Made by a program: the position numbers and the translations under genes
Part shown: piece by piece, positions 7,681 through 17,085 of the stretch
Layout of the letters: every line of letters begins with the position of its first letter
Numbering within the stretch: position 1 is the first letter of the stretch
NCBI RefSeq assembly: GCF_008711175.1
Contig: NZ_VWNF01000021.1
Location: 1-64,000 of the forward strand
Reading direction: 5' to 3'
DNA: 64,000 nucleotides
Source: Nesterenkonia ebinurensis
GTDB lineage: Bacteria > Actinomycetota > Actinomycetes > Actinomycetales > Micrococcaceae
The notes under the pieces: generated by a model
The model's input: only the letters and a program-made list of their open reading frames with translations
Told to the model about the DNA's origin: nothing
Database searches by the model: none

Positions 7681-10125
7681 GTGACTGAGAACGACGACGA
7701 CGCGGCAGCACTTCAGCTGCTGCGGACAGTGGGCCTGCCGGTGCGGGTCGGCGAGGGCTCCCCGATCAAGCACATCCGGACCCTTCCGGCGCGCACCGCG
7801 GTGACCGCGCCGTGGCCGGACTGGGTGCCTGCTGAGCTGAGAGCGGCCTACCGGCAGCTGGGAGCGCCTCAGCCGTATGCGCATCAGCTGGAGGCGGCTG
7901 AGGCGCTCCATGCGGGGAGGCACACCATCCTGGCCACCGGCACTGCCTCGGGGAAGTCGCTGGCCACCCAGCTGCCCGGGCTTGCAGCTATCACCGGTGC
8001 GGCTGCGTCGTCGTCGGTAGTTGCTCACCCCACCGGTGAGACGACCCTCCTCTACCTCTCCCCCACCAAGGCGCTGGCCGCCGATCAGCTGGATGCGCTG
8101 CTGGAGCTGGCCGAGACCGTGGGATCAGTGGGCCCCTCCGGCGGCATCCGGCCTGCCGCCTATGACGGAGACACCGATCCGGAGGAGCGCCGCTGGGTGC
8201 GCTCCCACGCCAATCTGGTGCTGACCAACCCGGATATGCTCAACGCCGGAATCCTGCCCAACCACCGCGGCTGGGCCCGGTTCTTCTCCCGGCTGCGCTA
8301 TGTGATCGTAGATGAGGCTCATACTGCCCGCGGGATCTTCGGCTCGCATACTGCTCTGCTGCTGCGCAGGCTGCGCCGAGTGGCGCGGTCCTACGGAGCT
8401 GAGCCGGTATTTGCCGCGGCTTCGGCCACCAGCGGCGACCCGGCGTCGTCGTTCGCCCGGCTGATCGGTGAGTGCAACTCCCAGGTGACTGCCGTGACCG
8501 AAGATGCTTCCCCGCACGGGCCGGTGGACATCTACCTGTGGGAACCCGCGGAGTCCGGGCTCACGGGGGACAATGATGCCCCGCTGAAGCGCAGTCTGAG
8601 CACTGAGGCGGCCGATATTCTCACCAGTCTGGTAGTGGCTGGGCACCGCAGCCTGGCGTTCATCAAGTCCCGCCGAGGCGCTGAGGTCATCGCGAACATC
8701 GCCCGCGACAACCTGCTCGAGGTTGATCCGGCGCTCAAAGACCGCGTGGCCACCTACCGCTCCGGGTACCTCAAGGAGGAGCGTCGTGAGCTGGAGGAGG
8801 CGCTGCGCACCGGTCAGCTGCTGGGTGTGGCCTCCACCCCCGCCCTGGAGCTGGGGATCGACATCTCCGGGCTGGACGCGGTGGTGATTGCTGGCTGGCC
8901 GGGCACCCGGGCGGGGTTCTTCCAGCAGCTGGGCCGGGCCGGGCGAACGGCGAAGACCGAACAGCGCTCTGCCGCGTTCTTCATCGCTGGCGACGACCCG
9001 CTGGACGCCTATCTGCTGGAGCACCCAGAGGCGATCTTCGCCACCCCGGTAGAGGATGCGGTCACTGATCCGCACAACCCGCATGTGGCTGCCCCGCACC
9101 TGCTGGCGGCAGCCCAGGAGCTGCCGCTGGTGCCAGCTGATTTCACAACGGACCAAGCCGCCGGCTCCCCGGGTCAGGCACCGGCCCTGTTCCCCGGGCT
9201 GGGTGAGCTGGTGGACTCGCTCACCGCGCAGGGGCACTTGCGGCGCCGCCCACGCGGCTGGTTCTTCGGGCACGACGATGTTTCCGCCGCCAGTTGGGTG
9301 CGAATGCGTTCCGACGGTGGCGGGCCCTACACCATTGTCAATGCGGAGGACGGGACCGTGGTGGGCGATATGGGGGCCACTCAGGTGCAGCCGCAGGCTC
9401 ATCCGCAAGCGGTGTATGTGCACCAGGGCAGAACGTTCCTGGTGGAGGAGCTGGACCTGGAGCAGAACACCGTGCTGGTGACTGCTGCGAACCCACCGTT
9501 CTACACCCAGGCGCGGGAAACCACCTCTATTGCGGTGATTGAGCAGCTGGAGCATCAGGGGTGGGAGGAGTTCCGGCTCTGCTTCGGCACGGTGGAGGTG
9601 ACCAGTGCGGTGGTGGGGTTCCAGCGCAAGGCGGTGGGCACCTCGGAGGTGCTCTCGGATGAGCCGTTAGAGCTGCCGCCTTCTACGCTGCGCACCCAAG
9701 CCATGTGGATCACCGCTCCGGAGACCGCCCTGCAGCGCTCTGGGGTAGTGGTGGAGCATATTCCAGGTGCGCTGCATGCCGCTGAGCATGCGATGATCGG
9801 CCTGCTGCCGCTGCTGACCAGCTCAGACCGCTGGGATATCGGCGGGGTGTCCACCGCCCTGCACAGGGACACCGAGCTGCCCAGTATCTTCGTCTACGAC
9901 GGGCATCCTGGTGGCGCGGGCTTCGCCGAGCGCGGCTACCGGATGGCCGCCCGCTGGTTGAGAGCCACCGCGGACACTATTGCAGCCTGCTCCTGCGCGG
10001 AGGGCTGCCCCAGCTGCGTGCAGTCGCCCAAATGCGGCAATAGGAACTCTCCGTTACACAAGCAGGGCGCACTGAACCTGCTGCGAATGCTGAGCAATGT
10101 AGGGCGGTCAGAGCTCCAGGAGTGA
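7681..10125 (+). CDS. DEAD/DEAH-box helicase with DUF1998-type C-terminal cysteine cluster
   Basis: About 814 residues. Helicase motifs appear in order: ATGTASGKS (residues about 86-94), VDEAH, SATSGD, and the motif VI QQLGRAGR. The C-terminus has CSCAEGCPSC followed by a further Cys at about residues 771-786, the metal cluster of the COG1205/MrfA-like group, which acts in DNA repair in Bacillus. GTG at 7681 is chosen: there is no Shine-Dalgarno, but TAGTCT at 7669-7674 stands 6 bases before it, a possible leaderless start. A TTG at 7678 is the alternative. Its 3' end overlaps the convergent M24 gene by 18 bases. Confidence 0.88.
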   Translation: MTENDDDAAALQLLRTVGLPVRVGEGSPIKHIRTLPARTAVTAPWPDWVPAELRAAYRQLGAPQPYAHQLEAAEALHAGRHTILATGTASGKSLATQLPGLAAITGAAASSSVVAHPTGETTLLYLSPTKALAADQLDALLELAETVGSVGPSGGIRPAAYDGDTDPEERRWVRSHANLVLTNPDMLNAGILPNHRGWARFFSRLRYVIVDEAHTARGIFGSHTALLLRRLRRVARSYGAEPVFAAASATSGDPASSFARLIGECNSQVTAVTEDASPHGPVDIYLWEPAESGLTGDNDAPLKRSLSTEAADILTSLVVAGHRSLAFIKSRRGAEVIANIARDNLLEVDPALKDRVATYRSGYLKEERRELEEALRTGQLLGVASTPALELGIDISGLDAVVIAGWPGTRAGFFQQLGRAGRTAKTEQRSAAFFIAGDDPLDAYLLEHPEAIFATPVEDAVTDPHNPHVAAPHLLAAAQELPLVPADFTTDQAAGSPGQAPALFPGLGELVDSLTAQGHLRRRPRGWFFGHDDVSAASWVRMRSDGGGPYTIVNAEDGTVVGDMGATQVQPQAHPQAVYVHQGRTFLVEELDLEQNTVLVTAANPPFYTQARETTSIAVIEQLEHQGWEEFRLCFGTVEVTSAVVGFQRKAVGTSEVLSDEPLELPPSTLRTQAMWITAPETALQRSGVVVEHIPGALHAAEHAMIGLLPLLTSSDRWDIGGVSTALHRDTELPSIFVYDGHPGGAGFAERGYRMAARWLRATADTIAACSCAEGCPSCVQSPKCGNRNSPLHKQGALNLLRMLSNVGRSELQE

Positions 10126-11244
10126 GCGGTCCGCCTTGTTGAGGCTCTCACCACCCTCGGCGGTGACCACCACGATGTCCTCAATGCGCACGCCCAGTTC
10201 GTCTGGGAGGTAAATGCCCGGTTCGATGCTGAACGTCATGCCTTCCTCTAGCACAGTGGTGTCGCCTGCCACCAGGTACGGGGGTTCGTGCACCTCAAGA
10301 CCAATCCCATGGCCAGTACGGTGCAGGAAGTACTCTCCGTAGCCGGCATCCTCGATAACACCTCTCACCACTGCATCGATCGACTCAGCGGTAACGCCGG
10401 GCCGTACCGCAGCAAGCCCAGCCTGATTAGCCTCAAGCACCACGGTATGAATCTCCTTCAGGTGCGTCGAGGCCGGCCCCAGGCTCCACGTCCTGGTCAT
10501 ATCAGAGCAGTAACCATTACGGGGGCCGCCGAAGTCAGTGAGAACTCCCATCCCCTCACGCAGCACTGTGTCTGCGGGGCGGTGGTGTGGGGAAGCCGCG
10601 TTAGCGCCAGCAGCAACAATGCTGAAGGACCGGGAGAGGTCATGTCCGGTTTCCTGCAGATGCTTACGCAGATCCTGCTGGACGGCCTGCTCACTCCGCC
10701 CGCGAAGTTCGGTGGTCCCCAACAGCAAACGATAGGTTTCATCGTCTGCCGCAGCCGCGGCTTTGAGCAGGGCCCGCTCTTCAGCCGACTTTCGCATCCT
10801 CAGCGGGACAAGAATATCGTCCCCGGCTGCCCAAGAAATGTTTCGGTGCCGCATAAACTCCAGCGGAAAGCGCATAGGCGTACTTGCCCCCACTGCAATC
10901 TGCGGACGACTCCCGAGTCTCAGACTCTCCAGCAACATCGCTGCCGGATCCTGGCCATCGGACCAGCTGATCACCTCCAGACCAGCTGCAGCAGCCGGAG
11001 CCACGTCCTCAGCCTCGAAACCTGGTGCGATCAGCCTCACCACTCCTTCAGCCGTGATTCCCAGAGCTATGAGCCGCTCCATCATCGGCGGCTGAATCCC
11101 GGTGAGGTAGGCGAAATCCGGCGAAGGCGTAACGATCAGGGCTTCCTGGTCCGAAGATGCCAGCGCCTCGACCACTCGGCTGATGCGCTGTTGAACAATG
11201 GACTCTGCACCAGCCTCAGACTGCGATCCAGCATGTGCGGTCAT
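10108..11244 (-). CDS. M24 family metallopeptidase (Xaa-Pro dipeptidase/creatinase-like)
   Basis: The 378-residue protein has an N-terminal creatinase domain and a C-terminal pita-bread domain. The five metal ligands can be placed: Asp237 (LTDFGG), Asp248 (CSDMTRTW), His312 (HRTGHGIG), Glu341 (SIEPGIY) and Glu355 (RIEDIV). It is the last gene of the ABC-importer operon, 7 bases after the preceding ATPase, with GAGG before its ATG. It probably cleaves what the transporter brings in, for example a proline dipeptide, creatine-like amide or hydrolysable N-acyl compound; sequence alone does not decide among these. Confidence 0.88.
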   Translation of the reverse strand: MTAHAGSQSEAGAESIVQQRISRVVEALASSDQEALIVTPSPDFAYLTGIQPPMMERLIALGITAEGVVRLIAPGFEAEDVAPAAAAGLEVISWSDGQDPAAMLLESLRLGSRPQIAVGASTPMRFPLEFMRHRNISWAAGDDILVPLRMRKSAEERALLKAAAAADDETYRLLLGTTELRGRSEQAVQQDLRKHLQETGHDLSRSFSIVAAGANAASPHHRPADTVLREGMGVLTDFGGPRNGYCSDMTRTWSLGPASTHLKEIHTVVLEANQAGLAAVRPGVTAESIDAVVRGVIEDAGYGEYFLHRTGHGIGLEVHEPPYLVAGDTTVLEEGMTFSIEPGIYLPDELGVRIEDIVVVTAEGGESLNKADRSLLEL

Positions 11245-11251
11245 AAGATCC

Positions 11252-12097
11252 TCATCTCGTCTCGACTTGTCTGCTCAGCGCCTCAGGCAATGTGCTGGCC
11301 CATTCTTCCGGCGCCTCCGCGGCAGGAGCCGCCGGAAGAACGCCTCGACCATCCGGGTGCGGGATGGCGCCCAACAGCGCCTCGGTATAGGGGTGCACCG
11401 GCTCTGACCAAACCAAAGGTGTCGGGCCCGATTCCACCACTGAGCCCCGGTACATCACCATCACCCGGTCAGCCATCAGCCGCACCACCGAAAGGTCGTG
11501 GGAGATGAAGAGCATCCCAGCACCGGCCTCCAGGCAGAGCCTGCGCATCATCGCTGCTACCGAAGCCTGGCTCGAGGCGTCCAGAGCAGAGATGGGTTCA
11601 TCGGCCACGATCAAATCTGGTTTAGCGGCCAGTGCTCGGGCAATAGCTATCCGCTGTCGCTGACCTCCGGAGAACTGGTGCGGGTAGCGGGTTGTCATCT
11701 CCGGCTGCAACCCCACGGCCTCCAACCAGCTGTCGGGCCTTGCAGAGTTCAACCCTCTCGCCTGTGCTGCGCGCACACCGTCAGCAATCTGCTCTCCAAC
11801 TCGTTTACGGGGATTGAGCGATGAGTTCGGATCCTGAAAGACCATCTGAATGGCAGTAAACTCAGTACGACGACGTCGTAGACCCAAGGGCGGCACTGCC
11901 GTCCCGCGGAACAGTACCGTGCCTTCAGCGGGTCGCTCCATGCCTACCACCGCACGGGCGGTAGAGGACTTGCCGCAGCCTGACTCACCAACCAGAGCAA
12001 GCACCTCACCAGCGCGGATGCTCATCGACATACCATCCACGGCAGTCATCCCCCCATAGCGCACTACGAGATCCTCGACTTTCAGCAGCTCGTTCAC
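11252..12097 (-). CDS. ABC transporter ATP-binding protein, OppF/DppF type (importer 1)
   Basis: The 281-residue ATPase has Walker A GESGCGKSS (residues 37-45), signature FSGGQRQRIAIARAL (from about 142) and Walker B LIVADEP (from about 162). It lacks the Cys-rich C-terminal extension seen in the ATPases of importer 2. It overlaps the preceding ATPase by an ATGA junction and pairs with it as the second nucleotide-binding subunit of a peptide/nickel-type importer at the membrane. Confidence 0.9.
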   Translation of the reverse strand: MNELLKVEDLVVRYGGMTAVDGMSMSIRAGEVLALVGESGCGKSSTARAVVGMERPAEGTVLFRGTAVPPLGLRRRRTEFTAIQMVFQDPNSSLNPRKRVGEQIADGVRAAQARGLNSARPDSWLEAVGLQPEMTTRYPHQFSGGQRQRIAIARALAAKPDLIVADEPISALDASSQASVAAMMRRLCLEAGAGMLFISHDLSVVRLMADRVMVMYRGSVVESGPTPLVWSEPVHPYTEALLGAIPHPDGRGVLPAAPAAEAPEEWASTLPEALSRQVETR

Positions 12098-12894
12098 AGC
12101 ACCTCACTCTCCTGAGCATCAGGCATAGCCTCCAGCAGCTGCCGTGTATAGGGATGCTGGGGATCGGTGAACATCTGGGCCCGGGTGCCTGACTCCACCA
12201 CACGGCCATCACGCATCACTGCAACGTCGTCCGCTACCGCACTCATGACTCCCAGATCATGAGTGACCAGCAGAACGGCTAGGTCACGCTCATCAACCAG
12301 CTCACGTAGCAGATGCAGAATGCCCGCCTGCACCGTCACGTCCAGGGCAGTGGTCGGCTCATCGGCCAGCAGCACCTCAGGGTCGCAGGCCAGTGCAATC
12401 GCGATCGCTATGCGCTGGCGCTGACCTCCGGAAAATTGGTGCGGGAAGCGACTCAACGCCTCCTGCGGATGAGGAACCTTGACCCGGGCAAGCAGCTCCA
12501 TCGCCTGGCGCTGGGCGGCTTTGCGTTTCAACCCCAGGTGGTGCCGCAAATGGTCGGTGAGCTGCGCACCGATCGTGATCTGCGGATGGAGACTAGCGGA
12601 AGGGTCCTGGAAGACCATAGCTACCCGGCGCCCGCGGATCCGATTGAGCTCGCGTGGCCTCAGCGAGGTCAGGTCAACCTCACCCAGCCGGGCAGATCCG
12701 GTCACTCTGGCTGAGGCCGGCAGCAAGCCTAGCACTGCCATGGCGGTGACTGTCTTGCCCGAGCCTGACTCCCCTGCCAGGCCTTGGATGCGACCGGCTT
12801 GAAGATTGAGCGAGACTCCGCGTACCACCTGGCGGCGAGCATCCTTGGGACCAAGCTCCACGGTGAGATTCTCTAGAGTCAGCATAGTCGTCAT
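12094..12894 (-). CDS. ABC transporter ATP-binding protein, OppD/DppD type (importer 1)
   Basis: The 266-residue ATPase has Walker A GESGSGKT (residues 41-48), the signature FSGGQRQRIAIAIAL and Walker B VLLADEPTTALD. It is the first of the two ATPases of importer 1. Four-base overlaps with both neighbours mark it as part of one translationally coupled operon. It is shorter than many OppD proteins, with no Cys-rich tail. Confidence 0.9.
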   Translation of the reverse strand: MTTMLTLENLTVELGPKDARRQVVRGVSLNLQAGRIQGLAGESGSGKTVTAMAVLGLLPASARVTGSARLGEVDLTSLRPRELNRIRGRRVAMVFQDPSASLHPQITIGAQLTDHLRHHLGLKRKAAQRQAMELLARVKVPHPQEALSRFPHQFSGGQRQRIAIAIALACDPEVLLADEPTTALDVTVQAGILHLLRELVDERDLAVLLVTHDLGVMSAVADDVAVMRDGRVVESGTRAQMFTDPQHPYTRQLLEAMPDAQESEVL

Positions 12895-13880
12895 CGCGGT
12901 GCCTCCTGCTCCGAGATCTCACTGGTTAGAGCACTAACCGGATCAGCTCCTTCATCCTGGGCGCTGGCAGGCGGGGCTGCTGCCCCTGCGCCTTGCCGTT
13001 CAGCTGAGGAGAGCGGATCGAGAACATCGCGCAGCGAGTCACCGATGAAGTTGAAGGCCATCACCACAGTCAGGATGGCTAAGCCCGGGAAGACTCCAAG
13101 CCACCAAGAGTCAATATTCTGCATGGCTCCGGAGATCATCGACCCCCACTCTGCTGTCGGCGGTTGTGCACCAAGTCCGAGGAAGGACAGCCCGGTCAGC
13201 AGCAGAATAGCCGTACCCACTTCCAACGAGGCCAGCACCAGTACCGGTCCCAGCATATTTGGCAGGATGTCAGTACCCAGAGAACGCCATGGGGAGTAGC
13301 CCAGCAGACGCGAGGCGATCACATAGTTCTGTGAGCGTAGGCTCAGTACCAGAGACCGGGTCACACGAGCGTACATGGGCCAGGTCACCACGATGCCGGC
13401 CAGGACAGCGTTATATAGCGAGGGACCGAGTGAGGCGGCGATGACCATGGCGAGAATGACTGTCGGAAAAGCCATGAACAAATCTGTCAGGCGGCCCAGA
13501 ACTTCATCCACCCAGCCACCCACGTATCCGGCAACAGCACCGATCACAGTGCCCAGCACCATGGCGCAGGCGACAAGCATGCCGGCAAGCGGGATGGTCA
13601 CCCGGGCTCCGTGGAGCAGCCGGGAAAACACGTCTCGGCCCAGAGCATCAGTTCCCATAATCGAAGCCTCCCCAGGCGGGGTCAGCCGTGGGAGACTCTG
13701 GGCCAGTGGATCATATGGCGCGATCCACGGGGCCAGGATGGCAGCCAGGAACCAGACTGCGGCGATCACCAGGCCGATCACGGCCAATGGGCTACGCCAG
13801 GCGGCTGGAAGCCTGCGCCGCGAACGGCGGGAGACCCGGGCTTCAGCAGCACGAGAAACACGTGAAGCAGACGTACTCAT
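12891..13880 (-). CDS. ABC transporter permease, OppC/DppC type (importer 1)
   Basis: The 329-residue membrane protein has an N-terminal OppC-type segment (LAVIGLVIAAVWFLAAILAP), then MGTDALGRDVFSRLLHGAR, the usual entry to the permease core, and about five further membrane spans. The EAA-loop region is around SLRSQNYVIASRLLGYSPW. The C-terminal 40 residues are a hydrophilic Ala/Ser/Glu tail. It forms the channel together with the DppB-type subunit upstream. Confidence 0.9.
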   Translation of the reverse strand: MSTSASRVSRAAEARVSRRSRRRLPAAWRSPLAVIGLVIAAVWFLAAILAPWIAPYDPLAQSLPRLTPPGEASIMGTDALGRDVFSRLLHGARVTIPLAGMLVACAMVLGTVIGAVAGYVGGWVDEVLGRLTDLFMAFPTVILAMVIAASLGPSLYNAVLAGIVVTWPMYARVTRSLVLSLRSQNYVIASRLLGYSPWRSLGTDILPNMLGPVLVLASLEVGTAILLLTGLSFLGLGAQPPTAEWGSMISGAMQNIDSWWLGVFPGLAILTVVMAFNFIGDSLRDVLDPLSSAERQGAGAAAPPASAQDEGADPVSALTSEISEQEAPR

Positions 13881-14938
13881 CCCAACCTCACCCTCGGGTC
13901 TAGGACCCCATAGAGCAGGTCCACGATCAGGTTGATCACAACATAGACAACTCCGACCACCAGTCCGACACCCATCACCGCAGGGAGATCAAGGTTGATC
14001 GCCGCGTAGTAGGCATACGTACCCAAACCCGGCCAGGCGAAGACTGCCTCGACCAGCACTGTGCCGGAGAGCAACGCACCGAAGGCGATGCCAACCATCG
14101 TGAGGATCGGCAGTGAGGCTCCGCGGAGCAGGTATCCCACAATTACTCGCCGTGCCGGCAGCCCCTTGGCACGTGCGGCCCGGATGTAGTCAGTGGAGAG
14201 CACCTCCAGCACCGAGGTGCGGATGAAGCGAGTCAGCAGTCCGATGGTGAATAGAGATAGCACAAGCACCGGCAGGGCGAGGTGGGCTGCAGCGTCGATG
14301 AAACCAACAGGATCACCGTCGATCGCGAAATCGATCAGGTACAGCCCTGTTACCCGTGGTGGAGGATTCAGCGCCGGGGAAAGCCGCCCCGAGCCGGGAG
14401 CCCAACCCAGCTGCATGAAGAAGAGGCGGTACACCATGATCGCCAGCCAGAAGGTGGGTACGCTGAGTCCCACCAGAGAGACCACTCGAACCACTTGGTC
14501 AGCGAGCTTACCGCTGCGGTAGGCCGCAATAGTTCCCAGCACCAGAGCAACTGCCAAAGAAACCACAATGGCGCCGAACGCTACTTCGACGGTGGCGGGT
14601 AAAGCAGTGGACAGCTCTTCCATCACTGGACGACTGGTTCGGATGGAGGTTCCCAGATCCCCTTGAAGCAGAGCTAGCAGGTAGAGCAGGTACCGCTCAG
14701 GCAGCGAGCGATCCATGCCATAGCGTTCACGATAGGCCTGGACAGTCGCTTCGTTCTGGATTGCCCCCTCACCCAGTGCGGCAGCAATAGGGTCTCCGGG
14801 CACCAGGGCGGTGAGCACGAAGGTGACCAGGGTGACGCCGATGAGCAGCACAATGGAGGTACCCAATCGACGTAGTAGGTAGCGCGGCAGCGCGGAACCA
14901 GATGTCCGGTTCCGCGCTGCCCTGGTGGGAGCCACCAT
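13877..14938 (-). CDS. ABC transporter permease, OppB/DppB type (importer 1)
   Basis: The 353-residue membrane protein begins with the OppB-type segment YLLRRLGTSIVLLIGVTLVT, followed by LVPGDPI and a large extracytoplasmic loop. EVLSTDYIRAARAKGLPARR is the coupling-helix region. The C-terminus ends LYGVLDPRVRLG, typical of this subunit. It follows the binding-protein gene after 4 bases and overlaps the DppC-type gene. Confidence 0.9.
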   Translation of the reverse strand: MVAPTRAARNRTSGSALPRYLLRRLGTSIVLLIGVTLVTFVLTALVPGDPIAAALGEGAIQNEATVQAYRERYGMDRSLPERYLLYLLALLQGDLGTSIRTSRPVMEELSTALPATVEVAFGAIVVSLAVALVLGTIAAYRSGKLADQVVRVVSLVGLSVPTFWLAIMVYRLFFMQLGWAPGSGRLSPALNPPPRVTGLYLIDFAIDGDPVGFIDAAAHLALPVLVLSLFTIGLLTRFIRTSVLEVLSTDYIRAARAKGLPARRVIVGYLLRGASLPILTMVGIAFGALLSGTVLVEAVFAWPGLGTYAYYAAINLDLPAVMGVGLVVGVVYVVINLIVDLLYGVLDPRVRLG

Positions 14939-14942
14939 TGAC

Positions 14943-16538
14943 TCAATCCGCCGGACTTAGCTCAGCGATGTCAATGGTCCAGTTGGAGTTGTATGTAACC
15001 CCGTCCACATCTGTGGAAGCGAAACTGCGGGCAGGAACCAGCAGCGGGATGAAGGGGCCTTCCTCCTGCAAAGCAGCTGCGAAGTCCGCAAATGCCTGCT
15101 CACGTTCGTCCAGATCAGTTGCGGTGCGGGCCTGAGCCACCAGGTCTGCGATCTCCGGAGCATCCTCAGCTGTCCAGCCAGAGCGGGTGCCGACCGTCTC
15201 ATCAGGGCCGAAAGGCAGGAATGAGGATGAATCGGCAAAATCAGGACCCCAGTACCACATAGCAAAATCCGCAGTTCCCTCAACATAGGGGTCGATCTCT
15301 GATGCGAAGGGGCCCGGCGCCAGGTCCACGTTGATACCAGCCTCCGCGAGCTGGGACTGAATCCGCTCAGCGAGGGTGGTGAAATCGACTCCGCCGATGG
15401 GCTGATCGTTGGGGAATCGCAGTGTCAGAGTCTCCCCGTCATAACCGGACTCCTCCAATGCCGCAGCTGCGCGGACAAGGTCCTGTTCTACTCCATCCTC
15501 AAGAGCTCCGAGGAACATCGGCGGAATCACGCCAGTGGCCTGGGCCGCGCCCTCACCGGCGAGCTCAAGCAGCGAGTCGTAGTCGAGGGCGTAACGGACA
15601 GCCTCGGCGAAAGCAGGGTTGGCGAGATCTCCAAAGACCTCGTCGTCCTGGTTCACCAGCAGGAAGATGGTCTGGGCCCCGGGGCCTGCAGTGATGTCAA
15701 AATCATCACCAAGCTCAGCGACCTGGTCACCAGAGAGATCGAGGGCCAGATCCGAGTCCCCACCACGGAGATTGGTGAGCTGGGTGGCTGCCTCCGAGAC
15801 GTTGCGAACCACAACGCGCTCAAACTGGGCGGGCTGATCGCCGTTGTATTCCTCGTTGGGGACCAGAACCACCTGAGAAGTCAGGTCGAAAGTCTCCAAC
15901 TGGTAGGGGCCCGAGCCCACGGAGGTGCCGTTGAGAAACTCCTCGGCAGCATCGGAATCATCGGTAGTACCACCATTCTCCTGCACCACCTCAGAGTTGA
16001 GAACAGAGAGGGCCGGATTGGTCACGATGGCCGGTAGCTGGAGGTAGGGTTCCTCTGTGGTCATCCGCACCGTCATGTCATCGACTTTCTCAATGTCGAT
16101 GTCAACCACAAGGTGGTTGGCTTTGGAAGCTTCCATCCCTTTGAGCCGTTCGAAGGAGAAAACCACGTCGTCAGCCTCGATAGGACTGCCGTCGGAGAAT
16201 ACTCGACCTTCATCAAGAGTGAAGGTGAACTCGGTAGCATCCTCGTTGACTTCCATTGTGGCTAAGCCGGGCACTGGCTCGGACTCATCATCACCTTCAA
16301 AAGTCAGCAGAGTCTCGTAGATGGGGTGCAGCACAGTAGAGCCGGTGGGCACATAGTTCCGACCTGGGTCTCCGGTTTCCAAGGAGAACGCAGTATCAAT
16401 GACCAGGGTCTCGCCGCTGGCCTGGGCCCCGTTGGAATCTGAGTCGGACTGAGCAGTATTGCCTCCCGAACAGGCGGTCAGCGCCAGAGTTCCGGCAAGG
16501 CAGAGAGCCACAGCTCTGCGGGCTAACGATGCAGACAT
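14943..16538 (-). CDS. Family 5 extracellular substrate-binding lipoprotein (importer 1)
   Basis: The protein has a lipoprotein signal peptide ending LALTACSGG, so the mature form is lipid-anchored at Cys. It is a large SBP_bac_5 protein (about 531 residues) of the kind that binds peptides, opines or similar. The ATG at 16538 is chosen because AAGAGG stands 7 bases before it; an ATG at 16556 is in frame but lies before that site. It gives importer 1 its specificity. The neighbouring M24 peptidase suggests a peptide-like or amide substrate. Confidence 0.88.
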   Translation of the reverse strand: MSASLARRAVALCLAGTLALTACSGGNTAQSDSDSNGAQASGETLVIDTAFSLETGDPGRNYVPTGSTVLHPIYETLLTFEGDDESEPVPGLATMEVNEDATEFTFTLDEGRVFSDGSPIEADDVVFSFERLKGMEASKANHLVVDIDIEKVDDMTVRMTTEEPYLQLPAIVTNPALSVLNSEVVQENGGTTDDSDAAEEFLNGTSVGSGPYQLETFDLTSQVVLVPNEEYNGDQPAQFERVVVRNVSEAATQLTNLRGGDSDLALDLSGDQVAELGDDFDITAGPGAQTIFLLVNQDDEVFGDLANPAFAEAVRYALDYDSLLELAGEGAAQATGVIPPMFLGALEDGVEQDLVRAAAALEESGYDGETLTLRFPNDQPIGGVDFTTLAERIQSQLAEAGINVDLAPGPFASEIDPYVEGTADFAMWYWGPDFADSSSFLPFGPDETVGTRSGWTAEDAPEIADLVAQARTATDLDEREQAFADFAAALQEEGPFIPLLVPARSFASTDVDGVTYNSNWTIDIAELSPAD

Positions 16539-16580
16539 GAACATTCCTCTTCTCATCAGGTGTGGTGATGCGGTTCAGGG

Positions 16581-16907
16581 TTACGAGTGGGTCAATGAGG
16601 CTTGATGGAGGCTCTCCAGAGCAGACCCTCGGGACTCTGGGGTGAAGCCTTCTTTAAGGAACTGGTTTATCTGACTGGTAGTTGACTGGCGCCAAGGGTG
16701 CGCCACCCACCGCTCATAGTCCTCTCCTGATTCCCAAAGGGCAGTCACTAGGAGGCGGTCTTCGTCCTCGGCATCCGGGTAGAGCTCCGTAGAGAGACAT
16801 CCGGCATATTCCACTGCCTTCTCCAGGGCACCGGATTCTTTGTACCAGGCAATAAGTGCGTCACGCTGCCCAGGCTTCACATCCAAGGACAGGAAAGTTC
16901 TGATCAT
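16581..16907 (-). CDS. ABM (antibiotic biosynthesis monooxygenase) domain protein
   Basis: The 108-residue protein has the ferredoxin-like ABM pattern: MIRTFLSLDVKPGQRDAL at the start, LLVTALWESGEDYERW in the middle and a short helical tail. Such small proteins are heme- or cofactor-free monooxygenases or stress proteins. It is the first gene of the importer 1 operon, 42 bases before the binding protein, so it is probably co-regulated and may oxidise the imported substrate. That role is inference. Confidence 0.72.
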   Translation of the reverse strand: MIRTFLSLDVKPGQRDALIAWYKESGALEKAVEYAGCLSTELYPDAEDEDRLLVTALWESGEDYERWVAHPWRQSTTSQINQFLKEGFTPESRGSALESLHQASLTHS

Positions 16908-16945
16908 GCGGCAGCTCCAAGGTCGGGAATTTCTGTATGACTAAA

Positions 16946-16963
16946 GCTATACCTTAGGATAGC
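16946..16963. promoter_or_regulatory. Palindromic operator candidate between ABM and XRE genes
   Basis: GCTATACCTTAGGATAGC has matching GCTAT/ATAGC arms and sits in the 178-base divergent gap. A second, wider pair, AAAGCT at 16943-16948 and AGCTTT at 16973-16978, frames it. Either of the XRE-cupin regulators next door could bind here. This is the only clear symmetry in the gap. Confidence 0.4.
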
Positions 16964-17085
16964 GATAGTCACAGCTTTCGCTCCGAGATGATGAAAGTTT
17001 TACTTAACCGAAACATTGAGAGAGCCCTGAGCCCCAGCAAGCACTCCAGAACGGTTACGCTTAGTTCGCCCAGGTCAGACGAAAA